Of a stretch of DNA of 64,000 nucleotides, positions 1 to 11,031 are shown one piece after another. The notes below the pieces were generated by a model, which was given only the letters and a program-made list of their open reading frames with translations, was not told the DNA's origin and did no database searches. Origin of the DNA: Candidatus Saccharicenans subterraneus (lineage in GTDB: Bacteria; Acidobacteriota; Aminicenantia; Aminicenantales; Saccharicenantaceae); contig QUAH01000001.1 in assembly GCA_003426165.1 (NCBI GenBank), positions 186,001-250,000 of the forward strand. Reading direction: 5' to 3'. Position numbers and translations under genes: made by a program. Numbering within the stretch: position 1 is the first letter of the stretch; every line of letters starts with the position of its first letter.

Positions 1-371
1 ACGGATTCTTTGACGGCCTGGATTTTATCGTACCGGTTCCCCTCCACCGGAAAAGAGAAAAGCAGCGAGGCTTCAACCAGGCTGAGCTGCTGGGGCGTGC
101 CCTTTCCGACCTGAGCGGAGTCCCCTTGCTGCCGGGAATCCTCATCAAGGTCAGGAATACCCCGGCCCAGGTTTCCCTGGAGGCGGCCGAGAGGGAAATG
201 AATCTCAGGACGGCGTTTACCGTCAGCAAGGCCGGAAAGATAAACGGCCGGACCGCCCTGCTGGTCGACGATGTTTTTACCACCGGCTCGACCCTCAGAG
301 AATGTGCCGCCGAACTTCGCCGGGCCGGGGCCAGGGAAGTCAGGGCCCTGACTCTGGCCAGGGCAGTTTAA
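1..371 (+). CDS. ComF family phosphoribosyltransferase, 5' truncated by window edge
   Basis: Frame open from base 3: GFFDGLDFIVPVPLHRKREKQRGFNQAELLGRAL...; PRPP motif LLVDDVFTTGSTL; ORF track 126..371 covers only the 3' part. Confidence 0.9.
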   Translation, partial: GFFDGLDFIVPVPLHRKREKQRGFNQAELLGRALSDLSGVPLLPGILIKVRNTPAQVSLEAAEREMNLRTAFTVSKAGKINGRTALLVDDVFTTGSTLRECAAELRRAGAREVRALTLARAV

Positions 372-400
372 AAATAAAAACCCCCGTCCGAAGACGGGGG
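370..400 (-). terminator. Rho-independent terminator of hsp20
   Basis: CCCCCGTC-CGAA-GACGGGGG stem, preceded on + by AAAAATAAAAA (T-tract on - strand). Confidence 0.85.
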
Positions 401-416
401 CAGTTGCCAGCAATAG

Positions 417-902
417 TTATTTGGTTGCTTTTTCGCCGGATTTTTCGGCTGTCTGAGGTTTCACTATCTTGACCTTGCGGGGTTTGACTTCCGGTTTCTT
501 GGGCATGTGGACCTTGAGCAGGCCGTTTTCGTACTCAGCGCTGATCTTCTCCTGGTCAACATAGTTCGGCAGGCTGAAGGACCGGTAGAAGGAACCATAG
601 GCCCGCTCTATGCGGTGGTAATTCTCCTCCCTGGTCTCCTTTTCAAATTTTCTCTCGCCCCGCAGGCTCAGGGTGTTGTCTTCGACCTTGATCTCGACAT
701 CCTTCTCCTCCACACCCGGAAGCTCGGCCGTCAGCACCAGCTCGTTCTCGGTTTCGTAGATATCCACGGCTGGAGACCAGGTGCTCTGGATGATGTCCGA
801 CTCTTCAAATTTAGGAGAAGAAACCAGATCCTCAAACAGCCGATTCATCCTGTCGCGAAGTACCATGATGTCCCGGAAAGGATCCCATTTAGTGATAGCC
901 AT
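417..902 (-). CDS. Hsp20/alpha-crystallin small heat shock protein
   Basis: 161 aa; alpha-crystallin domain, ELVLTAELPGVEEKDVEIKVEDNTLSLRGERK and GLLKVHMPK. Confidence 0.95.
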   Translation of the reverse strand: MAITKWDPFRDIMVLRDRMNRLFEDLVSSPKFEESDIIQSTWSPAVDIYETENELVLTAELPGVEEKDVEIKVEDNTLSLRGERKFEKETREENYHRIERAYGSFYRSFSLPNYVDQEKISAEYENGLLKVHMPKKPEVKPRKVKIVKPQTAEKSGEKATK

Positions 903-983
903 GGTCTCACCTCCTTATTAATTGTTTAGTGCAATATTAATATATATTTTGAGTATGTTTTTGTCAAGTCTTTTTAAAAAAAA

Positions 984-1661
984 TTATTTCCCCCTTATAA
1001 GGAGGGTGGCTTCCCCCTTTATCCTATCGTCTGATATAGCTTCGCCCAGGGTGGTTACTGTTCCCCTGATAAATTCTTCGTGGATCTTGGTCAATTCTCT
1101 GGCCAGGACAGCCTCTCTTGGTCCCAGGACTTCTCCTGCTATTTCAAGAAATTGCTTCAACTTACGCATGGGCAGGAAAAAGACCAGGGTTCCCTCGGCC
1201 TCTGATAGCCTGGCCAGAAAATTCTTAAGGCTGCCCTTCTTGGGCGGGGGAAACCCGGCAAAGACGACCCGATGGGTGGGCAGGCCGGAGGCCGAAAGGG
1301 CTGCAGTCAGGGCGCTCGGCCCGGGTATCGGGATTACCCTTATATTTCTCCTTATTGCCTCCCTGATAAGAGGAAAACCAGGGTCAGATACCCCGGGTGT
1401 CCCGGCATCGGACACCAGGGCCACGTCCCGGCCCGCTTCCAGCCAGGACAGGATTTCGGGCAGTTTCTGGTTCTCCCTGGGGTGGAAGTATGAAATCAGC
1501 CGTTTCTTGATTCCATAAGCGTTGAGCAGCTTTATCGTCTGCCTGGTATCCTCGCAGGCAATGATTTCGACTTCTTTAAGAACTCTTAGAGCCCGAAGGG
1601 TAATGTCCTCCAGGTTGCCGATGGGGGTGCCGACCACGTACAGCGAACCTTTCTTGTCCAT
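984..1661 (-). CDS. rsmI: 16S rRNA (cytidine(1402)-2'-O)-methyltransferase
   Basis: LYVVGTPIGNLEDITLRALRVLKEVEIIACEDTRQT; VSDAGTPGVSDPG. Confidence 0.95.
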   Translation of the reverse strand: MDKKGSLYVVGTPIGNLEDITLRALRVLKEVEIIACEDTRQTIKLLNAYGIKKRLISYFHPRENQKLPEILSWLEAGRDVALVSDAGTPGVSDPGFPLIREAIRRNIRVIPIPGPSALTAALSASGLPTHRVVFAGFPPPKKGSLKNFLARLSEAEGTLVFFLPMRKLKQFLEIAGEVLGPREAVLARELTKIHEEFIRGTVTTLGEAISDDRIKGEATLLIRGK

Positions 1662-1695
1662 ATTTTATTTCCGTATCAAGCCTGCTGCGGCCGGC

Positions 1696-2508
1696 CTATT
1701 TTCCCCAATCATATGGATAAAGAAAATCATGGCCGACCGTCCGGCTGGAAATCTTGGCGATGGGCGGCATTTTTCGCTTGAATTCTGATCTCTTGATCAT
1801 CTCCACTATCCGCCTGACCTTTTTTCTCTCGAAACCGGCCGCTACCACCTCGTCCGGTTTCTGGCGGCGGTCAACCAGGAGATAGAGGATCCGGTCCAGC
1901 TCCTCGTAGGATAGTCCGATTTCTCCTTCGTCGGTCTGACCGGGCCACAGCCCGGCGGTTGGCTTTTTAACCAGTATCTCTTTCGGAATTTTTAAGTGAC
2001 GGCCCAGCTCCCGGACCTGGGTTTTGTACAGGTCGCCCATGGGATTGATACCGCAGGCCATGTCCCCGTGAATGGTGCCATAACCGATTAGCAATTCGGT
2101 CTTGTTGCTGGTCCCCAGGATCAGGGCCTTCTCCCGGGCTGAAAAGTCGTAAAGGATGGACATTCTTTCCCTGGCCATCTTGTTGCCCCTGAGGACCGGA
2201 TTGTCGGTTGGGAAGGCGGCAAAATAGGCATCTACTTGCGGGGAAATATCGATTTCACGGAATCTGATCTTGAGCAGGCGGGCCACCTTACGGGCGTGAT
2301 TTACCCCTTCGCTGTCTAGGTCTCGGTATGGCATAATCAGGGCCAGCACCTTTTTGGGCCCGAGAGCCCGGACGGCCAGGTAGGCGCAGACGGTTGAGTC
2401 CAGCCCGCCGGACAGCCCGAGGATAACCCGGTCGAAACCGGCTTTCCTGGTCTCTTCCCTGATAAAACCGGTCAGGGTCTTAACCACCAGCGGGAGGTTA
2501 ATCTTCAT
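1696..2508 (-). CDS. nadE: NAD+ synthase (synthetase domain only)
   Basis: SGGLDSTVCAYLA P-loop, GTSNKTELLIGYGTIHGDMACGINPMGDLYKTQVREL. Confidence 0.93.
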   Translation of the reverse strand: MKINLPLVVKTLTGFIREETRKAGFDRVILGLSGGLDSTVCAYLAVRALGPKKVLALIMPYRDLDSEGVNHARKVARLLKIRFREIDISPQVDAYFAAFPTDNPVLRGNKMARERMSILYDFSAREKALILGTSNKTELLIGYGTIHGDMACGINPMGDLYKTQVRELGRHLKIPKEILVKKPTAGLWPGQTDEGEIGLSYEELDRILYLLVDRRQKPDEVVAAGFERKKVRRIVEMIKRSEFKRKMPPIAKISSRTVGHDFLYPYDWGK

Positions 2509-3361
2509 GGTTTTCTCTTATGATTTTCTCCAGGGACTGCCAGATCACTTCCGGCCGTTCGTCGCGCCTGAAGGGCCAGCTTTTCCTGGCCCGGCCGATT
2601 TCTTTCAGGTCGACCTCGACCACCTCAAACTTTTCGTCCAGGTAGGGCAGTTGGGCTATCGGTTTACCAAAGGGAGAATAGATGAAAGAGCCGCCGGCAA
2701 AGACCGCCCCGTCTTCGTAGCCCACCCGGTTACAGTAGACCACCACCGCGCTGGAGAAAAACGATATGGCCTCGCCCATCAACTCCCACATCCGGCTGGT
2801 CTGAAAGCCCGGGCTCCGGGGCTCATCGACTCCCCGTCCAGGAGCGGCGGAGATGGTGATGATCAACCCGGCCCCGCCGGCAAAATGGCAGTAGCTCGAA
2901 CCGTAATGCAGGAAGTCCCGGCAGACCAGCAGCCCCGTCCTTACCTGCCCGGTGTCAAAAGGCCTGAATTGCCGGCCGGCGGCAAAAAATCGTCCCTCTT
3001 CAAACATGCCCGATGTTGGCAGGAAGACCTTCCGATGTATGTGAAGAATCCGCCCCCGGGACAGATAGGCAGCGGCGTTGTAGACCAGGCCCGGGTCATC
3101 GGCGGCCTCTTCCACGAAGCCAAAAACCAGGTCTATTTCCCGGGAGGCTTCAAGCAATTTTTTGAAGGCCGGGGATTTTCTGGGATTTACGGCCAGCTCG
3201 GCAGCCAGGTCTTTAAGCGTATAACCGGTCAGGCTGAGCTCGGGAAAGACCACCAGGTTGGCCTTTCTGGACACGGCCTTCCTGATATAGTCCAGGTGAA
3301 GCTTCAGGTTCTGTTCCGGGTTGCCAAGAACGGGTGAAATCTGGGCCAGGGCTATTTTCAT
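2498..3361 (-). CDS. Nitrilase/carbon-nitrogen hydrolase, likely glutaminase partner of NadE
   Basis: MKIALAQISPVLGN...; E (VVFPELSLTGY), K (HRKVFLPTSGMFEEGRFF), C (LLVCRDFLHYG); overlaps nadE start by 11 bp. Confidence 0.88.
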   Translation of the reverse strand: MKIALAQISPVLGNPEQNLKLHLDYIRKAVSRKANLVVFPELSLTGYTLKDLAAELAVNPRKSPAFKKLLEASREIDLVFGFVEEAADDPGLVYNAAAYLSRGRILHIHRKVFLPTSGMFEEGRFFAAGRQFRPFDTGQVRTGLLVCRDFLHYGSSYCHFAGGAGLIITISAAPGRGVDEPRSPGFQTSRMWELMGEAISFFSSAVVVYCNRVGYEDGAVFAGGSFIYSPFGKPIAQLPYLDEKFEVVEVDLKEIGRARKSWPFRRDERPEVIWQSLEKIIRENHED

Positions 3362-3480
3362 AAGTTGAAAATAGCACAAATCAGGATACTCTGTCCAATG
3401 CCCGGCTGACCGCAGGTCGGGGTTGAAAAATCGCTGCCGATTATATAAAGTATTACGAGAAAGTCTGAAAGGGCCTGATT

Positions 3481-4938
3481 GTGACATCGCTGAACCATAT
3501 TGGCGCTTTTCTGAAGGAAATTTTTTTCAACAGCCGGACCGGTCGCCTGTCCTTCAAGCGCCAGGAAATTGAAAAGTATTTTTTCTTCGTCAAGGGCAAG
3601 CCCATCCAGGTTAAGACCAACGTCAGGTCGGAGAGGCTGGGTGAAATCCTGTTCAAGCTTCAGAAGATACAGGACCAGACCTATAACAACATTGAAGACT
3701 TCATCCAGCCCAACCAGCCCCTGGGGGAATCTTTGAAACGGGGCGGGGTTATCAAGGAGGGCGACCTGCGGGAGGCCCTGGGCTTTCAGATTCGCGAGTC
3801 GTTGCTGGGCATCTTCCCGTATTTTGACGGCGAGCTTAATTTTCAGGAGAAAGAAGTCCAGCCGCCGACCGAAGAAATGCCGGCGGTCGACGTTCCCTTC
3901 ATCATAGATTACGGCCTGCGGCGGATGAAATATGATTCCAGCCTGCAGAAGTTTTTTGCCGGCCGGAAGGTGGCCCTGAAGAATATCCGCTATGCCTATT
4001 TTCTGACCGAGGAGGAGAAGGCACTGCTGGAGAGGTTTTCCACCACCCAGGTCATCGACCGGATGGCCGTGCCGGCCCGCTTCAGCAACGAGAATTTCTT
4101 CCGCTGCCTGTACCTGTTCTATTGCCTGGACATGATAGAAGTCTCGACGGCCGACACCAGTTTCAGGAAAGATGATTATGCCAGCGAGAGCCGCAAGAAG
4201 CTGGAGCTGGATGAACTCGAAGCCCGGATTGAGGAACTCAAGGAAATCAAATCCCAGTTGAAGACCCGCAATTACTACGAGCTGCTGGGTGTTTCCAGGG
4301 TGGCCAACGAGGAAGAAATTAAAAAAGCCTATTTCAACCTGGCCAGGAAATACCACCCGGACCGGTTCAATTCTGCCCTGACTGACCACAGCCTGGTCAA
4401 CGAGGTCTTCAACGCCATAACCACCGCCTACCGGACCCTGAGCGAACCGGATAAGAGAAAGCAGTATGACCAGCAGCTGATGGCTCCAGCCCAGGAGACG
4501 GCTGACGACCTGGCCAAGAAGGCCGAGATCAAGTACCGGCAGGGCAAGACCCTCTACAACCAGGGCATGTATGAAGAGGCCATCATTTTTCTGGAGGAAG
4601 CCATCCGCCTGAAAAGGGCCAAGGCCGATTATTTCCTGCTGCTGGCCATGGCCGAGTCCAAGCTCCCGGCCTATAAGAAGAAAGCCGAGGAAGATTTCCT
4701 GAGAGCCATTGAGATGGAGCCCTGGAACGCCGAAGGCTATGTCGGGCTGGGCCTGCTCTACCTGGGAGAGGGGTTGAAGGTCAGGGCCAGGAAACAACTC
4801 CAGAAGGCCCTGGAAATCGACCCCGACCACCACCAGGCCCGGTCAGCCCTGGAGGAGCTGGAAAAAGGGGAGAAAAAAACCGGCCTCAAGGGCCTGATGG
4901 AACTGGACCTGTCAAAGATTTTCAAAAAAAAGAAATAA
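3481..4938 (+). CDS. DUF4388-like N-terminal + DnaJ domain + TPR protein
   Basis: GTG start; J-domain NYYELLGVSRVANEEEIKKAYFNLARKYHPDRF (HPD); C-terminal TPRs. Confidence 0.85.
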   Translation: MTSLNHIGAFLKEIFFNSRTGRLSFKRQEIEKYFFFVKGKPIQVKTNVRSERLGEILFKLQKIQDQTYNNIEDFIQPNQPLGESLKRGGVIKEGDLREALGFQIRESLLGIFPYFDGELNFQEKEVQPPTEEMPAVDVPFIIDYGLRRMKYDSSLQKFFAGRKVALKNIRYAYFLTEEEKALLERFSTTQVIDRMAVPARFSNENFFRCLYLFYCLDMIEVSTADTSFRKDDYASESRKKLELDELEARIEELKEIKSQLKTRNYYELLGVSRVANEEEIKKAYFNLARKYHPDRFNSALTDHSLVNEVFNAITTAYRTLSEPDKRKQYDQQLMAPAQETADDLAKKAEIKYRQGKTLYNQGMYEEAIIFLEEAIRLKRAKADYFLLLAMAESKLPAYKKKAEEDFLRAIEMEPWNAEGYVGLGLLYLGEGLKVRARKQLQKALEIDPDHHQARSALEELEKGEKKTGLKGLMELDLSKIFKKKK

Positions 4939-4939
4939 C

Positions 4940-6976
<2,037 letters not shown>

Positions 6977-7053
6977 CTATTTTAAGAGAAAAAGCCAGGG
7001 GTGTGAAGTACGGTTCCGGCCCCCGGGCCGGATGGCAGTTGAGAGTAAGCGGA

Positions 7054-8229
7054 TTATTTCCCCAGCCGGCGCTTGGTTTCTTCCATCAGCTGGTTGAACT
7101 TGGTGATGGCCGCTTCCTGCTGCTTTTTGAGCTTGTCGATTTCAGCCTGGACGGCGTCGATGTCAGCCTGGAATTCCTGCATTTTTTTCTTGTCCTTGTC
7201 GGTCAGCTCGTCCTCGCTTTTCCCGCCGAAGCGCTCGTTAAAGATCTTGGTCAGCTCTTCCAGTTCCTTGACCTTGTTCTGGATGGCCAGCACGGTCTCG
7301 TTGTATTTTAAGTCCTTGTTCATGGTGAAGAACATGCCCTCGGCCATCTTCAGGGCCTGCTCGGAATTGGGGTTGGGCAGGAAGGCCGCTTCCAGGGAAT
7401 AGCGAACGGCTTCGTTGACCACGCTCGGGTCGGTCTTGGCCTTGTTGGCCAGGATGACGGCGATGGAGAAAGCCACCTCGCCGGTTTTCTTCTTGCCGTA
7501 AGCTTCTTTCAGCAGGGCCAGGGCCTCGTCGTTCTTTCCGGCCCGGTTCAGCAGCTGCCCCAGGGCGATGGCATCATTGGGGTCCTTGGTCTGGTTGTAG
7601 ATGGCCCGGTAAACCTTTTCAGCCTCGGCGTAATTCTTGGCGTCGAGGTAGGCCTTGCCCATCTTGCGGACCGAGGCCATGATGCTCTTGTCTTTGCTCA
7701 TTGAATAGGCATTGAGATATGCCTCCACCGCGGCGGCCGTGTCCTTTGATTTTTCAGCCGCGCTGCCCAGGATGTAGTATCCGGCGGCGATGATTTTATT
7801 CCACTTGTCGGGATTGGCCCCTTCCTTGGCTTTTTCCGCCTTGCCGATGTCCATAAGCTGATTGGCATAGTTCTTGGCCTTGTCCAGGTTCTGCCCCTGG
7901 CTGACATAATTGTTGGCCAGGAAAATCATCAACGAAACTTTTACGTCGGTATCCAGCCCGCCCGCGGCCAGGGCTTTTTCCCCGTAGTTTAGGGATTCCT
8001 GAAGGCTCTTGCTGGGGCAGGGGATCAAGCAGAGATAGGCATAGGCATAATTTTCGTACTGGGAGCCCTTGCCGGCATACTGGTTGATGAATTCCTTGAG
8101 CAGCTTGACCTTCTCGCAATTATCCTGGACGGTCATGGCCTTGATATAGGCATCGTCCGCCGGGTTCTGGGCCCAGACCGTTCCGGCTGCCAGCAGTATT
8201 AATAGCGATAACAGTAAAGTTCTTTTCAT
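7054..8229 (-). CDS. Secreted TPR protein
   Basis: Signal peptide MKRTLLLSLLILLAAGTVWAQ; helical TPR-like repeats; C-terminal coiled coil. Confidence 0.7.
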   Translation of the reverse strand: MKRTLLLSLLILLAAGTVWAQNPADDAYIKAMTVQDNCEKVKLLKEFINQYAGKGSQYENYAYAYLCLIPCPSKSLQESLNYGEKALAAGGLDTDVKVSLMIFLANNYVSQGQNLDKAKNYANQLMDIGKAEKAKEGANPDKWNKIIAAGYYILGSAAEKSKDTAAAVEAYLNAYSMSKDKSIMASVRKMGKAYLDAKNYAEAEKVYRAIYNQTKDPNDAIALGQLLNRAGKNDEALALLKEAYGKKKTGEVAFSIAVILANKAKTDPSVVNEAVRYSLEAAFLPNPNSEQALKMAEGMFFTMNKDLKYNETVLAIQNKVKELEELTKIFNERFGGKSEDELTDKDKKKMQEFQADIDAVQAEIDKLKKQQEAAITKFNQLMEETKRRLGK

Positions 8230-8388
8230 TTCTAACCTCACTCCAAAAATTAATTTGCTGAATATCTTGCCCATTAACATTAAAAATGTCAATAGCAGAT
8301 TTTTTTCCAGTGCCTCCGTCCAGAACTACTGCAATTTATATGCCAGAAAGCCCATTAGACTTCATTTTGCCCATTCAATATAATAAAT

Positions 8389-9342
8389 ATGATAAATATG
8401 AAAGAGTTTCAAGATTTCAGCCAAGCTTTTTTCGAGGAGACGGGGCTGTCCCTGATTTCTAAGGTGCCCCTGGCCGAATATTCCAGCTTCCGGATAGGCG
8501 GGCCGGCCGATTATTTTCTTGAGGTTTACAGGCTGTCGGACCTGGCCACGGCCGTTAAAGCAGCCCGAAAATTCGGGTTTCCTTTTTACGTAATAGGCGG
8601 AGGTTACAATCTTCTTTTTGACGATGCTGGCTATCGCGGATTGGTGATCAGGAATTCGGCTGCTGGCCTGGAATACCTGCCGGAAAAGGGCAGTCTGGAA
8701 GCAGCCAGCGGAACCCATCTTTCTGACCTGGTCGGCCTGACGCTGAAAGAAGGCCTGACCGGTCTGGAATTCCTGGCCGGGATTCCGGGAACAGTGGGCG
8801 GGGCCGTTTTTGGCAATGCCGGGGCCTTTGGACAGGCCATAGGGGACCTGGTGGCCGAGGTGACCGTGCTCACCGGGGACGGACAAGAACGGGCCTTAAG
8901 CCCGGAGGAACTGAATTTTGGTTACCGTTATTCCTCCCTTAAAAAGGACCATAAAATCATCCTGAAAGCTGCCCTGAAAGTCGAACCCGGGTCCAGGCTG
9001 GAAATGCTGAAGAAGGTGGAGGATTACTTAAATCAACGGGCCAGGAAACATCCTCCGGGAGAGATCCCCTGCGCCGGTAGCTACTTCAAGAACCCCGTGC
9101 TGCCGGGAGGGCGCAAGATTCCTGCCGGACAGCTTCTGGAACAGGCCGGAGCCCGGGGAATGAGGGTGGGACAGGCGGCCGTTTATCAGGGTCACTGCAA
9201 CTTCATAATTAACCTGGGCGGGGCCACTGCCAGCCAGGTGCTGACCCTGGCCGCCGAGCTCAAGGAAAAGGTCTGGCAGACTTCAGGAATCCGCCTGGAA
9301 GAAGAAGTTATCTTTGTGCCAGCAGACGCTTCAATGCTTTGA
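8389..9342 (+). CDS. murB: UDP-N-acetylmuramate dehydrogenase
   Basis: SSFRIGGPADYF; GIPGTVGGAVFGNAGAFG; AGSYFKNP. Confidence 0.96.
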   Translation: MINMKEFQDFSQAFFEETGLSLISKVPLAEYSSFRIGGPADYFLEVYRLSDLATAVKAARKFGFPFYVIGGGYNLLFDDAGYRGLVIRNSAAGLEYLPEKGSLEAASGTHLSDLVGLTLKEGLTGLEFLAGIPGTVGGAVFGNAGAFGQAIGDLVAEVTVLTGDGQERALSPEELNFGYRYSSLKKDHKIILKAALKVEPGSRLEMLKKVEDYLNQRARKHPPGEIPCAGSYFKNPVLPGGRKIPAGQLLEQAGARGMRVGQAAVYQGHCNFIINLGGATASQVLTLAAELKEKVWQTSGIRLEEEVIFVPADASML

Positions 9343-10168
9343 TTTTGGCCCGGCTCAAACCTCTTTTCTCGGCCAGCCGCAGGGCTTCGAGAGCCATGGC
9401 CCTGTAGACCCTGTCCAGGCCGGGCTTTCCGGCTGTTATTGACAGGTGCTTTTCCACCGTTTTCAGGTCACCCCGGACCACCGGTCCGGTCAGGCTGGAG
9501 TCGATACCAAGGTTTTTTACGTTCTGTAAAGTTTTGTTAAGAAGGGGGGCCAGGATTTCCAGAACCACTTTCTCCTCCAGCCCGGCGGTCTTAAGGAGCT
9601 CTTTAACATCGTGGAGAAGGATTATGAGAAAGTTGGAGGAAATAGACAGGGCCAGGTGGTAGAGCGATTTTTCTGCGGCCGAGAGCAACAGGGTCTGGGC
9701 TCCCAGCCGGGCAGCCAGCATCTTGCCGAGTTCAACGGCTTCGGGCTGCCCTTCTAAGCCAATGTAGATGCCTTTGAAAATTCCGGGTTCACTCACCGAT
9801 TCGGCGAAGGTCTGAACGGGGTGGAAGGAGGCCACCCTGGCTCCTTTCCGGGCCAGGGGCTGGAGCAGTTCTGAAGTGAAGGCCCCGCTGGTATGGAAGA
9901 CAAACTTGCCACTCAGCTCAACGGACAATATTGCCTTCACCACTTCCGGTATCAGGTCATCCGGAACGCAGATAAAGATCAGCCCGGCTGACCCGGCCGC
10001 CAGGCGGTTATCACCGGTGGCCCGCCCCTGCCCTACCAGTTTCCTGGCCTTCCTGGCCCGGGCGGGAGAACTATCGGCCAGGTATTTCAACTCCAGCCCT
10101 TTACGGCAGAGGGCCAGGGCCAGGGCTGTGCCCACCCTGCCCGCGCCGATGACCGAAAAGGTTTTCAT
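9308..10168 (-). CDS. Rossmann-like/DUF2520-type NAD(P)-binding protein
   Basis: MKTFSVIGAGRVGTALALAL; FHPVQTF; C-terminal helical domain. Confidence 0.85.
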   Translation of the reverse strand: MKTFSVIGAGRVGTALALALCRKGLELKYLADSSPARARKARKLVGQGRATGDNRLAAGSAGLIFICVPDDLIPEVVKAILSVELSGKFVFHTSGAFTSELLQPLARKGARVASFHPVQTFAESVSEPGIFKGIYIGLEGQPEAVELGKMLAARLGAQTLLLSAAEKSLYHLALSISSNFLIILLHDVKELLKTAGLEEKVVLEILAPLLNKTLQNVKNLGIDSSLTGPVVRGDLKTVEKHLSITAGKPGLDRVYRAMALEALRLAEKRGLSRAKIKALKRLLAQR

Positions 10169-10638
10169 TTTTTTCCAAACAGTTCTTTCCACAGGGATAT
10201 TTCCAGCGGAGTGGAATCCTCGTCCTGTTTTTCCAGGTCCCGCTCCTCCCGGTGATCTTTCAGGGTCTGCTTGAGCTGCTTGAGAAAGTCGACCGTGCCC
10301 ATCGACCTGGCCCCGTGGGCCCGGGCAATTTCTCTGAGGCCACGGTCGGAGCTTACCACCAGGAAATAGCGCCGGTCCTTTTTTCCGGACAGCAACTCTT
10401 CGATCAGGCTGTCGGCCGGCTGTCCGGGCTCCGGGAACAGCACGGTGAATTTAGGGTTGAGTTTTATTTCGCGTTCTTCGAGTGGTGGTCGGCCGTCGAA
10501 CACCAGGAAGATCCGGGACCGGGTTATCTTCTGGAAAAGGAGCAGCCGGGCCACCAGCCGGTTGCGGCTGGCCGGGTCATACTTGAAATAGGGGTCGGCC
10601 TGCCCCATCAGGTTGTTGCCGTCGATCAAATAGGCCAT
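10165..10638 (-). CDS. NYN domain (YacP-like) putative RNase
   Basis: MAYLIDGNNLMGQ; IFLVFDGRPP; LVVSSDRGLREIARAHGA. Confidence 0.85.
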   Translation of the reverse strand: MAYLIDGNNLMGQADPYFKYDPASRNRLVARLLLFQKITRSRIFLVFDGRPPLEEREIKLNPKFTVLFPEPGQPADSLIEELLSGKKDRRYFLVVSSDRGLREIARAHGARSMGTVDFLKQLKQTLKDHREERDLEKQDEDSTPLEISLWKELFGKK

Positions 10639-10686
10639 GCCGGAAAATGCCTTTCGCGCCGGAATTATAAATTCCGGAAGCGTCGC

Positions 10687-11031
10687 TTAACCGGGCGGCC
10701 AGCCCAGACGCCTTCCACCCAGGAGATGGAAATGGATGTGAAAGACTTCCTGGCCCGAGTCGGGGCCGGTGTTGACCACCACCCGGTAACCACTGTGGTC
10801 GATGCCCTTGAGCCTGGCGATTTCAGCCGCCCTGATCAGGATCCGGCCCAGAAGGCCGGCTTCATCCGGACCGGCTTCTTTCAGGCTGGCCAGGTGTTTC
10901 CTGAGAATGATCAGGGTGTGGACCGGAGCCTGCGGCCTGATGTCGTCGAAGGCCAGGAACTCGTCGTCCTCGTAGACTATCCTGGCCGGTATTTCCTTCC
11001 GGGCAATTTTACAGAAGATGCAATCGCTCAT
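10687..11031 (-). CDS. HIT family nucleotide hydrolase
   Basis: CIFCKIARKEIPARIVYEDDEFLAFDDI; HIHFHLLGGRRLGWPPG. Confidence 0.95.
   Translation of the reverse strand: MSDCIFCKIARKEIPARIVYEDDEFLAFDDIRPQAPVHTLIILRKHLASLKEAGPDEAGLLGRILIRAAEIARLKGIDHSGYRVVVNTGPDSGQEVFHIHFHLLGGRRLGWPPG

Noticed and set aside
3358-4833. 491-aa minus-strand ORF
   Set aside because: Antisense to the DnaJ/TPR gene; no recognisable domains; caused by strong codon bias.
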